14,164 nucleotides of DNA from Tieghemiomyces parasiticus. Its lineage: Eukaryota > Kickxellomycota > Dimargaritomycetes > Dimargaritales > Dimargaritaceae. The stretch lies in contig JANBPT010001115.1 in assembly GCA_027575765.1 (NCBI GenBank), forward strand, positions 1-14,164, written 5' to 3'. A program made the translations under genes and the position numbers. Under the pieces are notes generated by a model. The model searched no databases, was not told the DNA's origin, and worked only from the letters and a program-made list of their open reading frames with translations. Shown here one piece after another: positions 7,872-14,164 of the stretch. Position 1 is the first letter of the stretch. The number at the start of each line of letters is the position of its first letter.

Positions 7872-8849
7872 CTAGTGGTCACTTCCTAGGCGAGGGTTCA
7901 CATTAGGGTTTCCAGGGCGCGACGCGTACAAAGTCGATAATTGGTGTGGCAGCTGTGTAGGTTGACTCTCAGTCATTCGTTGCATCGACCGGAGCGACTC
8001 GGCTTTTTTGTACTGGTCCACGGAGGCCTAGTGGGATGAGGTGGGTAGGTGACGAGTACTTTAAACATCTTTAAGTTTGAAGGGAGGGCTCCTGAGGGAT
8101 ATTTATGCAAGGACATGGTGCTATCCATAACGGCTGAAACACTTTTCAATTTGGCGCACCGTTACAGGCAGGCTGTACAGCCACCCCCTGCCATGTAGCC
8201 AGCTTACCTGCAAGCGCCGGACGTGACGCTCTTTTTCGGCCAGCTGTTCAGCCAGCTCGTAGGCTCGGCGCTTCTCTAGCTCGTGGTCACAGCTAACTTG
8301 CTCACATTTCTCCTTGAGGACTTAATCGCCGATCCACCATCGTGGCGCGGTGGTTAGCTTCAATCGCAAGCCCAACGACGTCCATACCTGTACTATCGGC
8401 CAAGACGATGGCGGCCGGCAGCGTTACACGCGATACTTACGATGTAGATCGGCTTCCACCTGCCGTAGGTGCGTGGCAGCATGGATCTCACGGCTCTTTA
8501 GGTCCTGTTGGCACTGATTCATCCTCATATCGCGAAAGGCCAACTCCTGCGACACCTGGTACGTCCAGAAGTTGAGGGCCAGGGCTGCTATCTCCGCCAC
8601 GAGTTCCGGGCGGAGACCGGCCAAGATAGAGGTCTTGTAGTTACCTGACGGGTTCAGGTTGGTGACGACAATTTCGTCTTTGCCTGCGAGTACCGTCTCA
8701 CAGGCAGGGCAGACCAGGGCGGAGGTGAAAAAAGTGCCGGCACACTGCATGCAGAATATGTGTGAGCAGCTCGTCACGCAGGCTTCGACTTTGGCTCCGC
8801 CGAGGGATGCTCGGCAAGGGAGGTGATTGCAGCGTAGTACGACCTCCAT
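7872..8849 (-). CDS. HEI10: HEI10/CCNB1IP1-type RING E3 ligase, three exons, about 225 aa
   Basis: This is a RING-domain SUMO/ubiquitin E3 ligase family acting on meiotic chromosomes to designate crossovers. Exon 1 (8849-8441) encodes the RING with Cys7, Cys12, Cys28-Ser-His30, Cys33, Cys36, Cys47 and Cys50, including the family string VTSCSHIFC. The conserved block follows: LAGLRPELVAEIAA and LNFWTYQVSQEL. The donor GTAAGTATC starts at 8440. Intron 1 (8440-8321) has a CTAAC branch point at 8357-8353. Exon 2 (8320-8208) continues in frame as a charged coiled coil (37 codons, ELEKRRAYELAEQLAEKERH). Intron 2 starts GTAAGC at 8207. My best exon 3 is 8027-7872 (acceptor CCACTAG), 51 residues ending in TAG. 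An alternative acceptor TTTCAG at 8139-8134 would give a 20-residue tail instead. The family assignment is firm; the C-terminus is not. It is divergent from the XRCC2 side. Confidence 0.82.
8353..8357 (-). other. Branch-point sequence of HEI10 intron 1
   Basis: CTAAC on the minus strand (within GAAGCTAACC) lies about 32 bases before the proposed acceptor at 8322-8321. It supports the exon 1-exon 2 junction, which joins in frame by completing a split Leu codon. Confidence 0.5.
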
Positions 8850-9028
8850 GGGTATGGAAGGTTGATGAGAGTTCGGGGGGGTGCTAAGTAAGGGCCTCGT
8901 GAATGTTGAGAAGGGTTGGAATAATAAAGTAAGGTGCGTAGCAAAACAGCGATATCCACCGGCGAAGGCGTGACGGCTGGCTACGGCTGGTGCAAGCCCT
9001 CCAAGCGTTGGAACCAGGGGTGTCTAAT
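8850..9028. promoter_or_regulatory. Divergent promoter region between HEI10 and the plus-strand exon at 9029
   Basis: These 179 bases separate the HEI10 start (minus strand) from the first plausible ATG on the plus strand. They contain an AT-rich stretch around 8918-8935. No specific meiotic control element was recognised. If the plus-strand exon at 9029 is real, both genes share this promoter. Confidence 0.35.
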
Positions 9029-9140
9029 ATGATGCATAGAGGACTCAACTGGCTACATGCGCTGAGCCGTCCTGGGAAAATGGAGGATTGGCTCTCCGAC
9101 CTCCACCCGCCAACCGTTCGCCTCTCCATGTCCCCCACAG
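9029..9140 (+). CDS. Putative first exon of an unidentified gene
   Basis: A frame open from 8942 has its first ATG pair at 9029 and 9032 and encodes MMHRGLNWLHALSRPGKM, then EDWLSDLHPPTVRLSMSPT. It ends at CCCCCACAG|GTAAGG, a good donor at 9141 (phase 1). The composition (Trp, Leu and His, balanced charge) looks like real protein, and the position, divergent from HEI10, fits a gene start. I do not recognise the family. One possible acceptor is GGTAGCAG at 9283-9290, which would continue into the open frame at 9291-9745 with AWALSIYLGSKDSDARTL, but no homology confirms this. Without splicing the frame stops at 9148-9150. It could be the 5' end of the XRCC2-like gene or a separate gene. Confidence 0.3.
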
Positions 9141-9151
9141 GTAAGGCCTAG

Positions 9152-9745
9152 GGTGCGCCCGCTGGCGGTGCTGCGGCATCAAAGGGTGTACTATCGTGTC
9201 TTGGTGGGGCGTCGCGTTCCTGGGCCAATAGATCCCTTGTGTTGGTCCGACGCGCGCATGTTGTAGACAGCAGCGCTACTGCGGTAGCAGCTTGGGCCCT
9301 ATCCATCTACTTGGGTAGCAAAGACTCTGACGCGAGGACTCTAAATCGCGTTTTTCGTTGGAGAGGACTTGCAGACCCTGTCTTTAATCTTTCCTTACCA
9401 GCAAGTGCAAACCTTCACCCTGACTCCCCCGGTACACCTGCCACTGTCGACCCGCTGAAGGCCCGTACGTTGTGCTCCACTTTGGCCCTATTTTACCGTG
9501 ACGCTAGGTGTAGGGGTGCGTGCTACCCACCAATGCTCACTGTGCAATTCCCGCGTGTTCACGGCAGCCTACCTCCCTACCTCCTGTCCGCATTCCCTAT
9601 CGGCAGACACGCACTAAGGAACCGTCGAATTCAGGCTTCCCCAGCTCCAACTGTCGAAAGGGCCATCCTGACTCCTCGCCCAGTTGGGTCGATTCCACGC
9701 CTTCCAGAGTTTGGTAATTGTGTCAGGCTCTGCGCGTACACCTAG
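9152..9745 (+). other. Long open frame of uncertain status
   Basis: The plus strand is open for 197 codons from 9152 to a TAG at 9743-9745. It has no in-frame ATG near its start. Its first 60 codons contain ANRSLVLVRRAHVVDSSATA and AWALSIYLGSKDSDARTL, which look protein-like. The rest is Pro/Arg/Leu-rich and unconvincing. It could contain an exon of the gene starting at 9029 or be chance in GC-rich DNA. Confidence 0.25.
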
Positions 9746-9895
9746 CGAATGGACCTTACCATTCCATACCCTCCTCATTACTGTCTTAACAGCTGCTACT
9801 CAAGCACGGTATCATTCCGTACCAAAGTTATCCCCCTTAGCATTCCGGCACAGCCGGTCACTCCATTACCGACTCTACCCGCGCACGCATCGCCC

Positions 9896-9964
9896 ATGTC
9901 GGGCGTGGCTCAAGGTGGCTGGCGTACTCACTTGGACCAAGTCGTTGTCGAAGATGGTTTCCAG
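9896..9964 (+). CDS. Possible upstream exon of the XRCC2-like gene
   Basis: From an ATG at 9896 the frame reads MSGVAQGGWRTHLDQVVVED, then GFQ, and ends in CAG at a good donor GTAAGG (9965), phase 0. Two acceptors follow. TTCGCAG at 10025-10031 has a perfect GCTAAC branch before it and leads after 14 codons to a stop (10074-10076). CTTGCAG at 10102-10108 leads into the in-phase 102-base exon at 10109. The frame is also open upstream to an ATG at 9749. I cannot tell whether this exon belongs to XRCC2 or to the preceding unidentified gene. Confidence 0.3.
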
Positions 9965-10108
9965 GTAAGGTGACTCAGGGTCGGCGGCGTACCCCTGTGG
10001 TAAAGGATTGGAAGCTAACCGGTCTTCGCAGGGCCGAGTGGTTGGCAAAGCAGTCCTGATATCGGCCGCTAAATAGACCCACCCGTCTTTACGCTACCAA
10101 CCTTGCAG

Positions 10109-10210
10109 ATCTACAACGCTTATAAGCCGCGGTTCCCCGTCACCAGCTTTGACGTCGAAGCGCTGGATGTACCATTGCTGGAATCCAAGGGCCACCGGCC
10201 CGCGTCGCAG
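10109..10210 (+). CDS. Probable upstream exon of the XRCC2-like gene (34 codons)
   Basis: The exon is bounded by CCTTGCAG (ending at 10108) and the donor GTAGGA (10211). It is exactly 34 codons, phase 0 on both sides, and encodes IYNAYKPRFPVTSFDVEALD, then VPLLESKGHRPASQ. Joined to the next acceptor (10433) it stays in the XRCC2 frame, giving ASQ-VSRLERPLSL. This resembles the Leu-Leu-Ala-Arg-Leu segment that precedes the ATPase core in XRCC2. A branch-like CTGAC (10408-10412) and a C-rich tract support the intron 10211-10433. Confidence 0.45.
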
Positions 10211-10433
10211 GTAGGATTATCTCATATCAGTCGGTGATGAGTTTTCCAGCGTATAGCTGTTAATCTAGGAGGGCAGAGCGAATGTCGGCCCTAGTGGTAC
10301 GGCAGGTGGTGCGCCTACCCTCCTTTAAGCTAACCACTCTGGCCCGCAACCACATGGCTCTTTTATTTACTGAAATGTTTCTTCTTCGCCTGGACTCCTC
10401 ACGTGCGCTGACCCCCCCTCCCGCACCTCCAAG

Positions 10434-11954
10434 GTCTCCCGATTGGAACGTCCTCTGTCGCTCGACCCTGGCGACTGTGTCGAGTTAAACGGTTATTCAG
10501 CACCGGCGCTCACTAGTATCCTCTACACCGCGGTGGCCTGGGCGCTGATAAGCCAGGTCGACCTAAGCCGCAATGGGCCGGATCCGGTCGCTGGTAACCG
10601 TCCAGCCGGCCATCCCACCCCTGGCTGTACCGTGGTTCTGGTTGACCTTCAAGGTGATCTTAAGCTGGCCAAAGTCCGGCAGTATCTTGTCAATCGCGTC
10701 AAGCGGTGCCTTCTCCTGAACCGGGCCGCGGAACGCCGTGCACTGGACCCGCTGTGTCGTTCACAATCCGGCAGCGGTAGTAGAAACGGCTTTGTACCCC
10801 CACGCTCCTACATGCCGTCGAGGCCCCGGGGTCATTTAGTTCGTCCGACCCTGTCGAATCTCGACACGGGTAACCTTCCACACGATCAGTTGCACCGGCG
10901 GGCCGAGACCCTAGCTGACGCCTACCTGCGACACCTTGTCGTACTGCGCCCGTCGTCTACCATCGAGCTGATTGCGACCTTGCACCGACTCCCAGCCACC
11001 ATGGCTCGATATCAAAGTCGGAACCAGGCAGAACCCTGCACCTGTTACCTAACTTCCACGATGCCAGGTGCTGCGACTTCAACGGTCGATTTTCAGCAAC
11101 CCGTCATCCGGTCGTGTCCGGTCGGCCAGCTTTCCCAGGACTGCTGTAGTTCCGAAGAACTCCCGCCGCACCACGCCTCGCAGCCAGTTGGCACTACAAA
11201 TCCTTGGCTAGCCGCGGTGAGCCCCCGCCTCGGTGCCTACTCTTCCGACAAGCTCCACTCTATCCCAGAATTTACCGCAGCCGCACCTTGTCCACGTTGC
11301 CAGGAAGTCCGGCCCTCCACTTTGCTAGTCCTCCACAACCACACCGCCTTCTACTGGATAGATCGGGCCGAGGGTGTGCGAGCCACCCATCGTACAGCCG
11401 CATCAGCCACCCCGGCGTCTCTGATGAGCACTAAAGCGTGCCGGCTTATCCAAGGCCTCCAAACCACGCTCGATATGGCGGTCATCGCCACCAACTACGT
11501 CGCACTCCTACCCACGCGTGGTGCGGTCCCGGGCGGGGCCGAGCGGACAGGGGGGCCTGGTATGCCACTGCTACTGGGGGATTCGATGCCCTACCGTGAT
11601 ATGGGCTACCCCTCTTGGCAGAACCTAGTAACCCACCGGTTCTTGATTGTCCATATGGGGCCTTCCGTGGCCCGGTTACCAGCAATGCCGGGTCGGCGGG
11701 CATCCGCGGACTCGCCATCATCATACACGACGGTACAGTGTTCGCGGTGTCAGCGGCGGACCGGCCCCGGCAGTAGTAACGGTAACCCGTGCACGTGCGG
11801 CACTGCAGCTGGTGGAGTAGGGTCGTCGGTTGCTGGCGGGTTCCGCGCTTGCCTGGTTCGGCTTCATGCGGACCAACGTGGTCTCCGTGTGGCGTCGGCG
11901 CCTCAGGGCTTCGTGTTAACACCATACAACCACATTATTACCCTGGCCGGATAA
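10434..11954 (+). CDS. XRCC2: XRCC2-like RAD51 paralogue, main exon (506 codons), ATP-binding motifs degenerate
   Basis: RAD51 paralogues load and stabilise RAD51 on single-stranded DNA during recombinational repair in the nucleus. There is no in-frame ATG before the core, so the exon is entered by splicing at 10433. Colinear blocks shared with animal XRCC2 are: DPGDCVELNG before the P-loop; VVLVDLQGDLKL; LRHLVVLRPSSTIELIATLH; LLVLHNHTAFYWIDR; CRLIQGLQTTLDMAVIATNY; PSWQNLVTHRFLI; and a C-terminal FRACLVRL with APQGFVLT. The P-loop (10491-10514) reads GYSAPALT, lacking the Gly-Lys of Walker A, and the Walker B position (11319-11339) has His-Asn instead of Asp-Ser. Insertions of about 105 residues before Walker B and about 50 near the end, with two CxRC pairs, make it much longer than the 280-aa human protein. 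Fission-yeast Rlp1 is the known fungal counterpart. The stop is at 11952 and AATAAA at 12006. Confidence 0.78.
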   Translation, partial: VSRLERPLSLDPGDCVELNGYSAPALTSILYTAVAWALISQVDLSRNGPDPVAGNRPAGHPTPGCTVVLVDLQGDLKLAKVRQYLVNRVKRCLLLNRAAERRALDPLCRSQSGSGSRNGFVPPRSYMPSRPRGHLVRPTLSNLDTGNLPHDQLHRRAETLADAYLRHLVVLRPSSTIELIATLHRLPATMARYQSRNQAEPCTCYLTSTMPGAATSTVDFQQPVIRSCPVGQLSQDCCSSEELPPHHASQPVGTTNPWLAAVSPRLGAYSSDKLHSIPEFTAAAPCPRCQEVRPSTLLVLHNHTAFYWIDRAEGVRATHRTAASATPASLMSTKACRLIQGLQTTLDMAVIATNYVALLPTRGAVPGGAERTGGPGMPLLLGDSMPYRDMGYPSWQNLVTHRFLIVHMGPSVARLPAMPGRRASADSPSSYTTVQCSRCQRRTGPGSSNGNPCTCGTAAGGVGSSVAGGFRACLVRLHADQRGLRVASAPQGFVLTPYNHIITLAG

Positions 11955-12005
11955 ATCCAATATTACCTTGGCGGACGGGTCCGGTAGCTTTACTACTTGA
12001 AATCG

Positions 12006-12011
12006 AATAAA
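12006..12011 (+). terminator. Poly(A) signal of the XRCC2-like gene
   Basis: AATAAA lies 52 bases after the XRCC2-like stop codon, followed by AT-rich then C-rich sequence. Confidence 0.5.
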
Positions 12012-12096
12012 TGGCCATCTCCATCAAATAATATCCTCCCCCTTCCCCTGCGCTCTGCGGTTGGGCATTGAGGGGAGTTCAAATGGCCTCATGGCT

Positions 12097-12135
12097 GCTC
12101 CAAGCCCTAATCACGCTTTCGTCGCGGCTTGGAGC
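12097..12135. repeat. 10-bp perfect inverted repeat with a 19-base loop
   Basis: GCTCCAAGCC at 12097-12106 is the exact reverse complement of GGCTTGGAGC at 12126-12135. It lies between the XRCC2-like poly(A) signal and the CDK10 start, so it could be a hairpin in either transcript's untranslated region or a palindromic protein-binding site. Confidence 0.6.
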
Positions 12136-12146
12136 CGAAGGTTTAC

Positions 12147-12291
12147 CTCAGATCCTTGAGGTATACAGTTGAAGTGACATAAGGGCCAACACCGCACGAC
12201 AGTCCATGCATGACCAGCCGGTACTCCCTCATCCATTCGTCACTAGAATTCGCCCCTTGGGCCAGCTTTGCCAGTATCTTATTATTGGACA
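12147..12291 (-). other. RasGEF-like exon-shaped open frame antisense to the CDK10 5' region
   Basis: On the minus strand this frame reads NNKILAKLAQGANSSDEWMR, then EYRLVMHGLSCGVGPYVTS, then TVYLKDLR. It reaches a good donor, AG|GTAAAC, whose GT is at 12146-12145. The end resembles the Ras-GEF catalytic-domain segment in which an Asn/Glu-Tyr-Arg helix is followed by Pro-Tyr/Phe-x-x-x-Tyr-Leu-x-Asp-Leu. The opposite strand here is the CDK10 leader or a doubtful N-terminal extension. No following exon with the expected Phe-Ile-Asp motif was found towards 11955, so it may be a relic or coincidence. Confidence 0.3.
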
Positions 12292-13979
12292 TGAGCCAGT
12301 CCCGCTTCCGATCGCCTGTGGTCTTGTACACTCTCGATGGTGAGGCTACCACGTTCACCGCGTCAGCTCGGGCGACCGACATTGCCATCGGTTGCGTGGG
12401 GCTGCAGAGCAGCGAAGATCCGCCACAGCATCGCCCACCCCCCGCGACGACGGCCCCCGACCCGGGATTCCTAGGAACGTGTCGGAGTGTGGACGAGTTT
12501 GAAAAGTTAAACCGGTTGGGCGAAGGCACCTACGGAATCGTGTAGTAAGTTCACTAGTTCGGATATTTTATTTTTTCCAGTTGCCGTTATTGGGGGACCA
12601 ACTATAGTCGGGCTTGCCGATGGTACAGCAGCTCATGATGCCATGGGGAACACTGACCCACGATAGTACCACCGTCTACGCCCCTTCTCATCCCTTTCAT
12701 GGCTTTAACCATATGACACGGAACCCCAGCCGCGCCCGAGACCGCCGTTCCGGCCAGGTAGTGGCCCTCAAGAAGATCCGTATGAACGAGACGGGTAGCG
12801 CTGGTCTACCCGTTTCAAGTTTCCGCGAGATCACACTGCTCAAAAGCATTGACCATCCCAACGTTGTCCGTATCCTCGACGTGGTGGTGGGCCGTCGGCT
12901 AGATAGCGTGTTTATGGCCATGGAATACTGTACCCAGGACATGGGACACCTCCTCGACAACAAGCGGCGGGCCTTCACCGCCCCGGAGGTCAAATGCCTC
13001 ATGCACCAACTCCTCCTAGGAACGCAGTACATCCACGATCGCTACATTGTCCACCGCGACCTCAAACTGCCCAACCTCCTGCTCACCACCGATGGGGTGC
13101 TCAAAATTGCGGATTTTGGGCTGGCCCGGACGTTTGAAGCGCCCCATGGGAGTGCCAATGGTGCGGGCAAGATGACCCCACAAGTCGTAACCCTGTGGTA
13201 CCGATCCCCTGAACTCCTCCTGGGAGCGAAACGATACACGTCTGCGGTTGACATGTGGTCCATCGGGTGTATTCTCGCTGAACTACTGGGCCACAAACCC
13301 ATTATGCCCGGCAAGTCCGAACGCGAGCAATTACTTATGATTATCGAACTTCTGGGGACCCCTACCCCGCGGATCTGGCCTGGCATTGTCGACTACCCGT
13401 TATATCGGAACCTGGTCCTACCTCAACAGAAGTAAGTGCCGGAGATGGGAAAATGGGGAGAGGGTGCGTTCAGAATGGGGATGGCGAATGTAATGCCGTG
13501 GACTTGAGTGACGGGGGAACCACCCTTGACCGAAAATACGCACATCATGTCTAATCGGTAAATGCGACATCTTTGTCGCTTAACACTCGGCCTATATCCG
13601 CAGATACAACCATTTGAGCGTCAAGTTCCCCGACGCCACGTCCGATACCCTTGATTTTCTCAACCTACTCTTCGCCTACGACCCAGGGCAGCGCATCACC
13701 GCCCGGGGGGCGCTCAAACATGCGTATTTCTTCGAACGGCCACCAGGTAAGTGCGGAACGGGTCAGGTTTGAGTTAGCCAACTTGGCCACAGGCGGGCGG
13801 TCCTTAGGGCCGGTTTAAATACCTGTCAGACTGTGTGACACGTGCTTGGAAACCAAGTAATCGTAACTGTGTTAACCTTTCCTCCCCTTACCCTGTCCAC
13901 TCGCCCTAATGCAGCCGTTCACCACACACTGATACCGGTGCACTCGGATACACGGCCCAGAAGTAGTGATCGCCGGTAG
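12291..13979 (+). CDS. CDK10: Cyclin-dependent kinase 10 (PISSLRE family), four exons, 387 aa
   Basis: Exons are 12291-12544, 12730-13431, 13604-13746 and 13915-13979, with donors GTAAGT (first, second and third introns) and acceptors CCCCAG, CCGCAG and ATGCAG; phases 2, 2, 1 fit. The CDK10 signature LGTCRSVDEFEKLNRLGEGT (61-80) leads into the glycine loop. Other marks are the catalytic Lys99 in VALKK, the cyclin-binding helix PVSSFRE (112-118, family PISSLRE), HRDLKLPN (193-200), DFG (213-215), the T-loop MTPQVVTLWYRSPE with Thr234, and the C-lobe end YNHLSVKFP...FAYDPGQRITA. All catalytic residues are present, so it should be an active Ser/Thr kinase needing a cyclin (cyclin M in animals). 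The tail after the kinase is short and Arg-rich. The ATG at 12291 has G at -3; an in-frame ATG at 12210 would add 27 hydrophobic residues and is less likely. Residues 1-60 are Pro/Thr/Ala-rich and not conserved. Confidence 0.93.
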
Positions 13980-14164
13980 CTGCGCGCTTTTCGAACGCCG
14001 CCGTACGCGAACAAACGCAGGGGGCTCGCCCTTCCGAACGTGAGGCATGGCGGATTAATATGCAAGCCTCTAGCGCTATGGAAAGGTAATTGTAGTGCCG
14101 TCGCACTGTGCTCTGACGCTGGATAGCAGCCAACGCCGGTAAAATCATTACAGAGACTTCGATT
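13980..14164. other. CDK10 3' flank
   Basis: No gene, repeat or AATAAA was recognised in the last 185 bases. A minus-strand open frame over 13906-14148 overlaps the CDK10 last exon and has no family resemblance. Confidence 0.5.

Noticed and set aside
7674..7889. 71-codon plus-strand open frame
   Set aside because: It has no recognisable family and lies antisense to the proposed HEI10 last exon and 3' region; its length is within chance.
8884..9138. 84-codon minus-strand frame upstream of HEI10
   Set aside because: It overlaps the HEI10 promoter and the better-looking plus-strand exon at 9029, and shows no family resemblance.
11482..11925. 147-codon minus-strand frame inside the XRCC2-like gene
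   Set aside because: It is an antisense shadow of the XRCC2-like coding sequence, with no independent resemblance.
12614..12729. ATG at the start of the open frame before CDK10 exon 2
   Set aside because: This segment lies in intron 1. The glycine loop continues only if 12544 is joined to 12730, which restores GIVYRARD exactly as in CDK10.

Overview
The window looks like nuclear DNA from a fungus, probably an early-diverging, GC-rich, moderately intron-containing lineage (a Zoopagomycota- or Mucoromycota-type genome is my guess; the lineage is inference). The evidence is a mitochondrial homoisocitrate dehydrogenase of the fungal alpha-aminoadipate lysine pathway, a fungal-type ER J protein, spliceosomal introns of about 120-185 bases with GTAAG donors and CTAAC-like branch points, AATAAA signals near gene ends, and orthologues of CDK10, XRCC2 and HEI10, genes that budding yeast lacks or has in divergent form.

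Layout. Bases 1-1191 (minus strand) hold a decayed pol fragment of a Ty3/gypsy-type LTR retrotransposon (retropepsin-like protease, then the start of reverse transcriptase). Bases 1192-3459 are AT-richer and gene-free as far as I can see. Bases 3567-4121 (+) encode a small Myb/SANT-like protein. Bases 4684-5904 (+) encode LYS12, with a perfect Gcn4-type TGACTCA site about 340 bases upstream. LYS12 converges on an ER-membrane DnaJ protein at 6175-7146 (minus). A three-exon HEI10/CCNB1IP1-type RING protein lies at 7872-8849 (minus). Bases 8850-9028 are a divergent promoter region. Bases 9029-10210 (+) hold exon-like stretches I cannot assign firmly. Bases 10434-11954 (+) encode the body of an XRCC2-like RAD51 paralogue whose Walker A and B motifs are both degenerate. 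Bases 12291-13979 (+) encode a four-exon CDK10 kinase.

How the genes relate. Two neighbouring genes, HEI10 and XRCC2, both belong to homologous recombination: HEI10 is a meiotic crossover-designation E3-ligase family, and XRCC2 is a RAD51 paralogue that supports RAD51 filaments. They are divergently arranged with only unassigned exon-like sequence between them. LYS12 is the lysine-biosynthesis gene. The other genes (J protein, CDK10, Myb-like) are ordinary housekeeping or regulatory genes with no visible link. The most notable points are the XRCC2-like protein without a recognisable ATP-binding motif, the recombination-gene pair, the unidentified exons between them, and a RasGEF-like open frame antisense to the 5' region of CDK10.
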